Assembly (NCBI GenBank): GCA_945643635.1
Contig: CALZFC010000016.1
Coordinates: forward strand, 3,127,501 to 3,191,500
Reading direction: 5' to 3'
DNA from: Allodiplogaster sudhausi
Lineage: Eukaryota; Nematoda; Chromadorea; Rhabditida; Diplogasteridae
DNA length: 64,000 bases
The notes under the pieces were generated by a model. It saw only the letters and a list, made by a program, of their open reading frames with translations, was not told the origin of the DNA and searched no databases. Below, one piece after another: positions 22,784 to 33,356 of the stretch. The position numbers and the translations under genes were made by a program. How positions within the stretch are numbered: position 1 is the first letter of the stretch; every line of letters starts with the position of its first letter.

Positions 22784-23281
22784 TTAACCAAGCGAAATTT
22801 TTCTAAGTCCAGAACTCCCGTTGAAATTTTCGGCCGTGATTTTTCTAAGTCCAGAAGTCCCCGTTGAAATTTTCAACCGTTATTTTTCTAAGTCCAGAAC
22901 GTCCCGTTGAAAGTTTTCCCTTTATTTTTCTAAGTCCAAGATTCATTCCACCTCGTTCTTGACCTGTCAAGTCCAGGATCCTGACAGGATCCGAACCTGG
23001 GTCACTTGCGTCGTAAGTCCCCGCGTTACCAATCGGCCAATCGTCCATCATACCAAGTAGCAAGTGAAGATGTAGACATTCGTGTGGAATGTGATCATAC
23101 ATCACATGATCACAGATTATGTCCAAGGGTATAATATTTTTCAGCCAGTAGAAATATCACAAGTCCGGAATAAATAGAGCAATTGATTTTGCCCCGATGA
23201 GGAATCGAACCTGGGACCTTACGATTTGAAAACGAACACACTACCAATGAGCCAATCGGCCTTCATGCCAACTCTCAACTG
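22784..23281 (-). repeat. tRNA-derived SINE-like composite, copy 2
   Basis: Mirror of 5,208-5,705, with the same A-box and B-box strings on the minus strand. Confidence 0.7.
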
Positions 23282-23919
23282 AATATGTAGACATGCAATC
23301 GTGTATTATATTTTAGTGATACATATTTTAACAATTCCAAAACCCTCGTGAATTATTCAGATACAGGAATATTTTCCAAGTCCGAAACCCCCCCCCCCCT
23401 TCGTTTAATATTAATTTAAAAATTTCCCAAGTCCAGGAAGAATGAATAGTGATAGGAATAAAACGAAACGAAAGCTAAATTTATCATGCAAGAATTTGTA
23501 ATGAAAGGAAAAGAACAAACCGGAAGTTGCATATTCACCAGTGTGCATGTACTCTCTTAAATGATGACCAAGTCATTCTCTGTACTTTCACTTTATGTTA
23601 TGTAATATAATGCCCACGAATTCTATTTATATCTGTACTATTCTTAATGGTATGCAATATGAAATATTATGAAATAACTTAACGCCCGCACAATAATGAA
23701 AATAGCATATGATTTATGTACATACAAGTTAGAGAAAGAAATAAAAGTTACGAAATGTGTCATATGGGCATGTCTTATCAGCGTTCAGGATCTAGAGAGG
23801 ATGCTACCAGCGCCAAGGCGGACAAGTGAGAAATAGTGCATATAAATGGAGAGTCAAATCACAAACAGTCCATTGATCACGAAAGCTGCAGGATGCGGAC
23901 AGTTACGAAGCTTCCTTCT
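23282..23919. other. No gene seen
   Basis: Mirror of 4,571-5,207; AT-rich with a C homopolymer near 23,390. Confidence 0.5.
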
Positions 23920-24180
23920 CTATGCAATAGTAATATTGAAAGTAACTTTGCTGCCCTTCTCGATATGGAAGACGATCTGTCCCTCTTTGCCAATGGCCAC
24001 GTTTTTGACTGTTTCTTCCTTATCGTTTTCCACCTAAAAGCAAATGACTTTTTTTTTAATAAAATGAAATGTCAAAGAACAAACCTCTTCGTATGCTTTC
24101 CCGTCCGCGCGTATTCTTTTTCCAATGCTAGCTGGACGTTTATTTGAAGGAAGTGATGTGGATGCATTCGCGTTTGACAT
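23920..24180 (-). CDS. Small two-exon gene, 69 codons, unknown function (right arm)
   Basis: Mirror of 4,307-4,570 with the coding sequence unchanged. The intron is three bases shorter in an A/T run. The start codon at 24,180 is 36 bases from the divergent polymerase start at 24,217. Confidence 0.5.
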
Positions 24181-24216
24181 GTTTGCAGATTCTCAGTCTC
24201 TCACCTGTCAAGAATC

Positions 24217-27200
24217 ATGAAGCGTGCAAGCAATTCTGGAACCGACAGCATTGCCAAGAAGGGACGTCGCGACACCCAAGTAAGACATACCGTATTTTCT
24301 CTATTAGTACCCCCGGGGGTTCTATTTTTCAATAGCCCTGCGAGAGGGGGGCACTATTAGAGGGAGGGGTTCTACTGGAGGGAGGGGTTCTATTTTTCAA
24401 TGTGAGACACTAAAAGTTTGATAACAACATTTTCTTCTCAAAATAAGAAGAATCGTAGGTCGAATTCATAGGAATCATCACTGGAATATCCATTTTACCA
24501 CATGTTTTGAATGAATTTGCAATGATTTCATTGGAGAGAGCATCCCATACCTCCAGGATCCATTCGAGGTACGTCTCGAGCTGAGATTTTCAGGCTGTTA
24601 GGGGGGGGCACTATTGGAGGGGGGGGTTCTACTAGAGGGAGGGGTTCTATTTTTCAATGGCTTTATCAGAGGGGGGTACTATTAGAGGGGGGGTTCTAAT
24701 AAAGGGGGGTACTAATAGAGAAAATACGGTAAATATTATCTATCAAATTCTAACATTACTTTATATAGAATAATTATTAAATTGAATTATATAGAAATTT
24801 TGAAATAAAATAGGAACGACAGGAAGAGCAGCTGCCTTCCACCTCTGTGGCTGACGTCTATGATCTAAAGCGAAGACTGGTGCCGTACAGCGACACCAGC
24901 AGCAGCAGCGGCAGCAGTAGCAGCAGCAGTAGCAGCGGAGAATCGGTATGTACATATTTTTTATATTCTCTTGGTCTATTGATATATTATTTTTATGTAT
25001 ATTTTTCATTCTATTTTACACTTTTTAATATGCTCAAATTGGACCATTTATTTTATTATTATTCCAAAGGTATTATTATTATAACAGTCTGACGATGAAG
25101 TGTACGTCGACAATGAAACGGCAAGCGAGAGTGGCAGCTCGTCGGAGGATGATGACATTGTCTATGAAGACAGTGACGAAGATGAAATTTATGATGAAGA
25201 GGAAGTCGAAGAAGAAGGAGAAGTGCAGGTATTCAATTTGTTTTCTTTCTGTACTTTTTAAAGGTTTTTTATATTTAAAATGTTCAATATTATAGACCCC
25301 TCTCCACGTTGATGGTGTGCTGCATGAGGTCAAAGACTTTTACAAAGTGGAAGACCTCTCGAGAAGCCGAAACAAGAGGTTCCGGGTGGAACAGGAAGAC
25401 ATCTCCATTCGATTCCGCAAGCTAGCCAAGAGAACAAATGATCTCGATGGACTCTTTGACCTGGTCGGTTTTTATAGAACTATTCAATTTGTTTGTTTAC
25501 ATTCGTAAGTTGTAATATTATTTTGTATAAACGTATTTATATTTCATTATAATATTTAGGTCATGCTTGACGTACTCGAGGAGAGTAAGCCACCTCAACA
25601 TGGAAGCGACCTCCGTGTCTCCGTCGCCATTAACCAAGAAGGCCAGCCAAGGGCCTACTACATGAAGCCCTCGGTATACTCGGACAATATTCCGAATATT
25701 CTACGCAAAGAGATCTCCTTTGCGAACACGTCTACAGGAGTGGCAACGCCGCTTCTTCTTAGCGAGGTACATATGTGTATTGATTCAAAATTTTATAAAA
25801 CTACATAAGTTTTTTCAAAGATTATGTTTAATATTTAGTATTTTTTTTAGCTCCATGTTCGGATCTCGTGGATTGATGTGCCCACCGGATCCGGCAAGCG
25901 TTCCTTCGCGAAAAAGAACGACTGGAGCAATATCACAGAAGTCAAAGGTACTTGTAATGAAATTTATAATAAAATAAATAAATAACGAAAATAATTGCAG
26001 GCGAGAAGGATTGCCTCGCCAAGGCCATTGCCATTGGGATGGCCTACCTTGACCATGAGAATGACTTCCCCAGATGGAGGTCAATCTCGCGAAGTGAAGA
26101 GCAACAGCAGAAGGTTGCTGACCTCTACCACAGGGAATTTGGCATCCCGAAGAAGGACGCCTACACCATCGACGACGTCAAATTGTTCCAAGAGAACATG
26201 CCTGCCGTACAACTTGTGCTCTTCTATGGTGACAAACCGGGCAAGGCAGTCTTCGCTGGAGACTTCATTGACGACAAAAGTGTGATTGGACTTCGTCTGC
26301 GCCGAGGACACTTTGACCACATTAAAAGAATCTCCACATTCTTCAGTTAGTAAATTTAATTAGATTATTTATTAGATGTAAAATGTTTATTTAAAATTTT
26401 AGATCGTAAGTTCTACTGCCCACTGTGTGACGTACTCGTTGACAGTTCGAATGCACACTACTCGTGCCCTGTCAATTGTGACAAGTGTGGAACGCGCCAG
26501 AAGGACCTGTGCAATGGGCACGGTGCACACAAGTGTGGGGCATGTGGTGTTGTCTGCCACAATGAAGAGTGCCTGACACGACACCAAGAGAAAGGTTACA
26601 ACTTTGTTTAAATATTAATAATTATATATTTTCTCGTAGGAACTCGAGGAGGTCGTTCTTTCTGTGAGATACTCGAGCGCTGCCCAAACTGCCACCATTC
26701 CAAAGCCGAAAGGCGCAAGGGTCGTCCTCACCAATGTGGCTATTCGTACTGTGCGAAGTGTTGTGAGGACCGTCCGGAAGGCCACAAGACGTGCTATGTC
26801 TCGAAAGAAATTCCAGAAGAAGACGATAGTATTCGACATCGAAGTAAGAATTTTATTAATTTTGTCTATAAAAATTTTTTTTATTGTATGATTATTATTC
26901 TTATTTATCTTCAGACACTATTTTATTATTAATCCTCGTTTTCCTCAGACACGCATTGTGAAGAATAAGAGGGGGGCCAAGATGCACGTCCCCAATCTCA
27001 TCATTGCCCTCCGCTCATGCGGACAATGCGAAGGAAAGCTGCCAGAGGACGTCTACGACGTTACGAGTAGCTGTGAACACTGTGGAGGGAGGAGGCTCTG
27101 GCAGTGACAGGCGCTGGACAACCCCAAGAAAAGGATAATTGAAGAGTTCTGCGACTGGGTGTTCGGCGACGAACACAAGGGCTTCACCGTCGTAGCCCAC

Positions 27201-28408
27201 AATCTCCGCGCGTAAGTATTTTATCAATTTGTTTTTCTTATTTAAATTGAATAATTACACCTTATATTTATTCATAATTTTAGCTATGACGGCCAGTTTA
27301 TACTGCGCCATCTGTGCAGCGACCGAAGCCCTGTCTCGCCCTCCGAGTTGATCATGGCCGGAAGAAAAATCATGAAACTCGAGGTCAACAACGTCAGAAT
27401 GGTTGACTCGCTGAGCTTCCTGGCCATGCCTCTCGCCTCATTCCCCAAGGCATTCGGAATAAAGGAATTGAAGAAGGTATGTTAAATATTCATATCAGAT
27501 ATACTTTTCTAATATAAATATTTAGGGGTACTTTCCGCACCGCTTCAATCGCCCTGCCAACTACCAATACGTTGGCAAGGTGCCGGACAAGAAGTACTTT
27601 GGCTACAAGTCGATGCGGGATGAGGCGAGGACCGCATTCAACGATTGGCACGACAAGCACGAGCAGAACGAATTTACATTCGACTTCCGTCTGGAGATTG
27701 AAGCTTATTGCTTCTCCGAAGTCGTCCTCCTGCACGAAGGCATTCGCACCTTCGATGCTGAGTGTTTTGTCGCCACGGGCGTTCATGTCTTTCACGAGAG
27801 CGTGACTGCAGCCAGTGCGGCCATGCGTGTCTTCCGCCGCAAGTTCCTCAAGAAGGACCTCTTGGCTGTCGAGAAGCCCATCACCGCAGAGGACAAGCAG
27901 AGTCGTCTGGCACTCAAGATGCTTGCGTAAGATTTAATTTATAAAATTTGTTTAATTTATCAAACAATATTCTACTTTTAGCTACCTGAGGAAGACAAAG
28001 GGTGTCCAAATCCGTGACGCGCAGCACGGTGGCGAGAAGAGAATCAAGGGAACTCGCTACCGCGTCGACGGATTCGTCAAGAGACCGAACAAGAGGGATC
28101 TCATCATTGAAGTACATTTGTAATTTTGATAAAACAATTACATTTAACATTTATTGTTCGTTCATTTGTATATGTTTTTTGTTGCTTTGCTACGACATAT
28201 ATTTTAGATTCACGGCTGCTACTGGCATGCCTGTCGGTGCCGCTACTCGGACCACACGATGGTGCGTGGCCGACGTGCAGCCCTCATCCGTCAAGAAGAT
28301 GAGGCGCGACTCCAGCATCTCAGACGCAAGCACAAGGTCATCGTGATCCGAGAGTGCCAGATTGAGAAGAGGCTCAAGAAGGAGATGCGGCAATTCTTTG
28401 CGACATAA
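24217..28408 (+). pseudogene. Maverick/Polinton protein-primed DNA polymerase B, right-arm copy, broken and lacking the palm
   Basis: Fourteen exons can be read: 24,217-24,279; 24,814-24,945; 25,088-25,228; 25,296-25,463; 25,560-25,766; 25,851-25,947; 26,001-26,345; 26,403-26,594; 26,640-26,843; 26,949-27,211; 27,284-27,476; 27,526-27,926; 27,982-28,111; 28,208-28,408. Order: Ser/acidic N-terminus, a conserved N-terminal domain, paired CxxC zinc motifs (26,403-26,800), exonuclease motif I (FDIE, 26,832-26,843), motif II (AHNLRAYDGQF), motif III (YCFSEV), then HGCYWHACRC. This enzyme copies the element from a protein primer. Exon 9 is one base out of phase with exon 10 before FDIE, TGA interrupts exon 10 at 27,105-27,107, and motif III has Glu where Asp is expected. 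The gene runs into the inverted protease at 28,404, so no polymerase palm is present. Confidence 0.87.
24290..24729. mobile_element. TIR element (MITE), TA duplication, copy 2
   Basis: Mirror of copy 1 (3,761-4,197), three bases longer. It fills most of intron 1 of the polymerase pseudogene. The terminal repeats are intact and it is flanked by TA. Confidence 0.85.
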
Positions 28409-28818
28409 TGACGTGTACTAAAATATTTCGCAATAGTTGCCATTTTATTTTCACGACAACGTAAATAAAGGAAGAATAGACAGTAGTGACCACAAACTAC
28501 ACTAGTTGTACTTTGAACCCTATGAGGAAAATATTGAACATGTGAAAATTGTTCAAGCCACTTGGCAAGCAGTTCTGGGGGCTTACTTGCTGTTGAATCA
28601 TAGTATTCAGCAGAATTAGTAGCGGTTACATATACGGCAACCCAGTGTTCACCTGTACTATGAGAATCTCCTGTATTCCAAACAATACACAAGGGTCTGC
28701 GCTCTGGTAGGACAAGTTTTGTATCACAAGGGAAACTACCAAGATAATAGACACGTGTTGTAGAACAAGTTTCCAAGAAATAATTTATTTCTACATTTGT
28801 TAAAGGAAAAATATTCAT
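28404..28818 (-). pseudogene. Adenain-type cysteine protease, left copy, C-terminus lost
   Basis: Starts at 28,818 and carries the same catalytic strings as the right copy (GEHWVAVY, YYDST, VVCGHYCLFF), but the arm ends at 28,404, replacing the last 30 or so residues with unrelated sequence from the polymerase side. One other difference is Ala for Asp in the LLxKWLEQ segment. Confidence 0.8.
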
Positions 28819-28840
28819 TGCTCGTGAATATGATGTACAA

Positions 28841-29282
28841 TCAAATTTCAACTGCAAGCAGTTCAATTGGAAAAAGATTTCCGTTGGATGCCGATACCAG
28901 AGGCAGCTTCATCGCGCGCACTTGGACACCATGCTGGCACGAAAAATAATCCTGAACAATATTTATAATTATCAGATAAATGGTAAATAAATATGCTAAC
29001 CTTTAGCCAAACCTTGACAGGTCTCACACCCAATGTACTGTGACGACCTTCCACAGTCAATCTGACAGTGATTCGAGTAGAAGCGTTGGTGCCGGGGACG
29101 ATGTGAGCACGCTCCAACAGGAAATTGTTGGGGCCAAGATGAGAGGTAAATATGCGGCGTCTTCGTAGTGTGCTATCGATGATGTCAATTTCTGCGGCGG
29201 ACAAAACGGTATCCTCCTCGATTCGAATTCCACATGTGAAGTAGGTGAAGACAGAGAGTGGAACGCGACTCGGAAGAACCAT
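28841..29282 (-). CDS. Candidate Maverick penton/minor capsid protein, left copy
   Basis: Exons 29,282-29,001 and 28,951-28,841, the mirror of 32,893-33,334. No break is seen; one replacement (Val for Gly in LTxEGR). Its start codon overlaps the stop of the left capsid gene by one base (TAATG). The identity is inferred from size (130 residues) and position between major capsid and protease. Confidence 0.5.
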
Positions 29283-30576
29283 TATGCCTGTTGATCATTA
29301 AAAACGTTTCGAAAGTGATCAATTTGGTAAAGACCATCATATTCTGCATAAATCACGAGTTGAAGACCATTGTCGGGTGTTTTCTCGGAAAAACGCATCG
29401 ATAATTGTGTTGTACCACTGCGCACTAGTTCAAAGTCTGCGTTAGTGTCCGTTGATGAAAGATTAAATGCAAATAAAGAAAAACCTTTCTTGTACATTTT
29501 GTATCCTATTGCCAAGTCACGATTTTCACCAACAGCACCAATGTTCTCGTAAAACATGACAAAAGCTTCAGCAAAAGAATTAGTTTTGAAATTTATCTTT
29601 TGCGGTTGTGCAGGAAAAGTTACACCACCAGCATCTATACATACTTCCGAAATGTTAAAGCTTTGGAAATTAAAGGGGGAATGTGAAACACTACCCTCAT
29701 AGGCATGTTGGTCTATGCAGCCAATAATAATACGGCGAGGAATTAAATCTGTAAAGATTGTAGAGAAGGGAAAATCAAAGCGACCACCTGGTACAGAGAC
29801 AACGCGTACTCTGGTACGTCGATAGGGATATCGTGCAGGATAGGATAGGAGGGTCTGTTCAAGGGCAAGATTAACAGAACTGATCACATCAACAGCACGA
29901 ATAAGAAGTTTCATAGAGACGACCTCAATTTTTGCACCATTAGGCGATGCATCATGACTTTCTAGCACAAAAGCATCGCTATTGCGATGGAAGGTAAACT
30001 GAACGTTTAAATGTGGTAATAGCAGTCGGTCAGTTGTGAAATGGTCAATATGAACAGGAGAAACAATGTCCAACTCTCCCGTTGAAGAAATTGGTCTAAT
30101 CTGCTCTTATATCCCTTATTATCTGCACTGTCAAGACCAACATCATTGTCTTCAAAGTAACCAGCCGCTTGAAGTATACCAAACTTTCGATCTGTACTAT
30201 GTGTCAAAAGCGTCTCGAGGTACGCCTTGTATGCATACTGACTACATTCGAATATTTGTTGGTTATTGATTTGCAAGTTGACTTGATCAAAAAAGGTTCC
30301 ACCAATATAGTTTATTAATGCATACTTGGACACTTTTATGGCATCATTATGAACAAGCTTTAGTTTAAACGCAATGTAACACTTGCTAACCTGCAAGAAA
30401 TGTCTCGAGTCAACAATGTTAAAAGTAAAAGGTCCAGTGTTGTTAATAGGTGTGCTTGCTGGAATTGAAAGCCATCGGGCAGAATCAAAGGCAACTTGTG
30501 TTGAAGGAATGTCAAATAGGGAAAGTTCACTACGTGTTGAGGGTGGTGATTTGGGATCTATTAGTTTACCAACCAT
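29282..30576 (-). pseudogene. Maverick major capsid protein, left copy, frameshifted
   Basis: Starts at 30,576 with the segment STRSELSLFDIPSTQ, as in the right copy. A one-base loss near 30,093 shifts the frame about 160 residues in and separates the N-terminal part from the remaining 260 residues. Otherwise the reading is open to the stop at 29,282-29,284. It lacks the two stop codons that interrupt the right copy. Confidence 0.85.
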
Positions 30577-30793
30577 TACGTAAATATATCACTGGGAAAT
30601 TTGGGAACAACAGGTCGCGACCGACGTTTTCGAACGACTGAATGACGTCCCTTCCTAGATGTCTTGCTTTTAGGCTTACGTTTCTTTGTCTTTTCTTTTG
30701 TGTCTTTCTTTTCTTTGAAATTTGTCGACGGACACGAGAACCAGTACCACCTTGCAATGCAGAAGTAGCTCGATTAACAAGGGAACGATATGC
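30576..30793 (-). pseudogene. Basic core-like protein, left copy, C-terminal fragment
   Basis: Only the last part of the gene lies in the arm. It begins at the inner palindrome boundary (YRSLVNRATSALQGG) and contains the Lys/Arg-rich tail. Relative to the right copy it has one fewer A in an A run near 30,693, which shifts the frame before the end. Confidence 0.75.
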
Positions 30794-31104
30794 AGTATGT
30801 CGGAAAACATTCCGTACACGTAGCGAAAGATATATTTTACATTTACACAAATATCATCGAAAACCAAATTGTTTCCAATGTTCTTAGTCCTCTACTTAAA
30901 GTGCTTACGGTTGAAGGAAGTCCTGGTGACAATGTTTATTCTGCCTTTTTCCGCCCCCAATACCTTCCAATAAAGTCTCGATACGTTGACTCGATACACA
31001 TTAGTATAAAAAACGATCAGGACGAGGTTGTTAACTTTCATTCTGGCACCGTTTGTATTCAACTTCACTTTCGTTCACGTCGCCACGCCTTCCGATTGCA
31101 ATAA
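30794..31104 (+). CDS. Conserved Maverick gene of unknown role, 3' part only
   Basis: Located in the unique centre of palindrome B. The frame is open from the palindrome junction to a double stop (TAATAA, 31,102-31,107) and reads DIFYIYTNIIENQIV, then FFRPQYLPIKSRYVDSIHI and VCIQLHFRSRRH. The start is missing because the left arm replaces it. Six bases separate it from the next start. A protein of this pattern usually accompanies the capsid gene in invertebrate Mavericks, which I state from memory. A virion role is inferred. No signal peptide or membrane segment is seen in the part present. Confidence 0.6.
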
Positions 31105-31109
31105 TAAAA

Positions 31110-31607
31110 ATGCATGTCACATATGACCCCGATAATTCCATTGACTGGCATGCCGTCTTCTTGGAACAAGCACGCCAAAGTGGCAGTGGTTTCCGTGGTA
31201 TTCCTTATCAGCGTGGTGGTAGTGGCGTTGGTGGTGTCCTCTCGAAACTATTTAACTTCATTTTGCCACTTACTCGTAGCGCCGGACGATCAATCCTCAG
31301 CGAAGCGCTTAACGCTAGTGCCAACGTCGTCGACGACGTTTCTTCCGGAAAACCATTAGAAGAAAGTTTTCGTGTACATGGACCTCAAGCATATCGTTCC
31401 CTTGTTAATCGAGCTACTTCTGCATTGCAAGGTGGTACTGGTTCTCGTGTCCGTCGACAAATTTCAAAGAAAAGAAAGACACAAAAGAAAAAGACAAAGA
31501 AACGTAAGCCTAAAAGCAAGACATCTAGGAAGGGACGTCATTCAGTCGTTCGAAAACGTCGGTCGCGACCTGTTGTTCCCAAATTTCCCAGTGATATATT
31601 TACGTAA
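31110..31607 (+). CDS. Basic core-like virion protein of the Maverick
   Basis: 165 residues. The N-terminal half has a Gly-rich segment (GFRGIPYQRGGSGVGG) followed by an amphipathic stretch (FNFILPLTRSAGRSILSEAL). The C-terminal 50 residues are mostly Lys/Arg (QISKKRKTQKK, then KTSRKGRH), typical of a DNA-condensing or core protein as in adenoviruses; that role is inference. It spans the inner boundary of the right arm at 31,389, so only this copy has its N-terminus. Its TAA stop overlaps the capsid ATG by one base. No break seen. Confidence 0.65.
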   Translation: MHVTYDPDNSIDWHAVFLEQARQSGSGFRGIPYQRGGSGVGGVLSKLFNFILPLTRSAGRSILSEALNASANVVDDVSSGKPLEESFRVHGPQAYRSLVNRATSALQGGTGSRVRRQISKKRKTQKKKTKKRKPKSKTSRKGRHSVVRKRRSRPVVPKFPSDIFT

Positions 31608-32893
31608 TGGTTGGTAAACTAATAGATCCCAAATCACCACCCTCAACACGTAGTGAACTTTCCCTATTTGACATTCCTTCAACACAAGTTGCCTTTGATT
31701 CTGCCCGATGACTTTCAATTCCAACAAGCACACCTATTAACAACACTGGACCTTTTACTTTTAACATTGTTGACTCGAGACATTTCTTGCAGGTTAGCAA
31801 GTGTTACATTGCGTTTAAACTAAAGCTTGTTCATAATGATGCCACAAAAGTGTCCAAGTATGCATTAATAAACTATATTGGTGGAACCTTTTTTGATCAA
31901 GTCAACTTGCAAATCAATAACCAACAAATATTCGAATGTAGTCAGTATGCATACAAGGCGTACCTCGAGACGCTTTTGACACATAGTACAGATCGAAAGT
32001 TTGGTATACTTCAAGCGGCTGGTTACTTTGAAGACAATGATGTTGGTCTTGACAGTGCAGATAATAAGGGATATAAGAGCAGATTAGACGCAATTTCTTC
32101 AACGGGAGAGTTGGACATTGTTTCTCCTGTTCATATTGACCATTTCACAACTGACCGACTGCTATTACCACATTTAAACGTTCAGTTTACTTTCCATCGC
32201 AATAGCGATGCTTTTGTGCTAGAAAGTCATGATGCATCGCCTAATGGTGCAAAAATTGAGGTCGTCTCTATGAAACTTCTTATTCGTGCTGTTGATGTGA
32301 TCAGTTCTGTTAATCTTGCCCTTGAACAGACCCTCCTATCCTATCCTGCACGATATCCCTATCGACGTACCAGAGTACGCGTTGTCTCTGTACCAGGTGG
32401 TCGCTTTGATTTTCCCTTCTCTACAATCTTTACAGATTTAATTCCTCGCCGTATTATTATTGGCTGCATAGACCAACATGCCTATGAGGGTAGTGTTTCA
32501 CATTCCCCCTTTAATTTCCAAAGCTTTAACATTTCGGAAGTATGTATAGATGCTGGTGGTGTAACTTTTCCTGCACAACCGCAAAAGATAAATTTCAAAA
32601 CTAATTCTTTTGCTGAAGCTTTTGTCATGTTTTACGAGAACATTGGTGCTGTTGGTGAAAATCGTGACTTGGCAATAGGATACAAAATGTACAAGAAAGG
32701 TTTTTCTTTATTTGCATTTAATCTTTCATCAACGGACACTAACGCAGACTTTGAACTTGTGCGCAGTGGTACAACCCAATTATCGATGCGTTTTTCCGCC
32801 GACAATGGTCTTCAACTCGTGATTTAGGCAGAATATGATGGTCTTTACCAAATTGATCACTTTCGAAACGTTTTTAATGATCAACAGGCATAA
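31607..32893 (+). pseudogene. Maverick major capsid protein, right copy, with two premature stops
   Basis: About 429 codons from 31,607 to the stop at 32,891-32,893. The start region (SELSLFDIPSTQ), length, position and neighbours fit the double jelly-roll capsid protein of Mavericks/Polintons. A TGA at 31,709-31,711 (TGG in the left copy) cuts it after about 34 codons, and a TAG at 32,825-32,827 (TAT in the left copy) removes about 22 residues. A 9-base loss near 32,797 removes three residues without shifting the frame. It overlaps both neighbours by one base. Independent lesions in the two copies mean that neither makes full-length capsid. Confidence 0.87.
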
Positions 32894-33334
32894 TGGTTCT
32901 TCCGAGTCGCGTTCCACTCTCTGTCTTCACCTACTTCACATGTGGAATTCGAATCGAGGAGGATACCGTTTTGTCCGCCGCAGAAATTGACATCATCGAT
33001 AGCACACTACGAAGACGCCGCATATTTACCTCTCATCTTGGCCCCAACAATTTCCTGTTGGAGCGTGCTCACATCGTCCCCGGCACCAACGCTTCTACTC
33101 GAATCACTGTCAGATTGACTGGGGAAGGTCGTCACAGTACATTGGGTGTGAGACCTGTCAAGGTTTGGCTAAAGGTTAGCATATTTATTTACCATTTATC
33201 TGATAATTATAAATATTGTTCAGGATTATTTTTCGTGCCAGCATGGTGTCCAAGTGCGCGCGATGAAGCTGCCTCTGGTATCGGCATCCAACGGAAATCT
33301 TTTTCCAATTGAACTGCTTGCAGTTGAAATTTGA
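32893..33334 (+). CDS. Candidate Maverick penton/minor capsid protein, right copy
   Basis: Exon 32,893-33,174 (94 codons) and exon 33,224-33,334 join in phase 0 across a 49-base intron (AAAG|GTTAGC ... TTCAG|GATT). The product is 130 residues: strings include ERAHIVPGTNASTRITVRLT, then VRPVKVWLKDYF and a C-terminus MKLPLVSASNGNLFPIELLA. Size fits a single jelly-roll penton, and it lies between capsid and protease; no sequence motif proves this. The start overlaps the capsid stop (TAATG). The frame is intact in both palindrome arms, unlike the capsid. Confidence 0.5.
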
Positions 33335-33356
33335 TTGTACATCATATTCACGAGCA

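Larger units (their letters stand above)
14638..28209 (-). repeat. Palindrome A, right arm
   Basis: Reverse complement of 282-13,853. Differences seen include a catalytic-site change in the polymerase exonuclease (Asp in the left arm, Glu in the right), a Val/Leu change in the receptor gene, a few synonymous changes and small indels in homopolymers. The arms are therefore similar but not identical, compatible with a true palindrome, with recent gene conversion, or with two haplotypes joined head to head in the assembly. Confidence 0.93.
28404..30793 (-). repeat. Palindrome B, left arm
   Basis: Reverse complement of 31,389-33,771 (mirrored coordinates sum to about 62,175-62,183). It begins at GACATAATGACGTGTACT and ends at GGGAACGATATGC. 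Divergence between arms is clearly higher than in palindrome A, with several substitutions and at least three indels. Confidence 0.92.

Noticed and set aside
282..28209. Simple missed-adapter artefact of a long read
   Set aside because: Such artefacts lack a unique spacer and have identical arms; here there is a 0.8-kb spacer with exons and the arms differ. Haplotype mis-join remains possible and is listed as a check.
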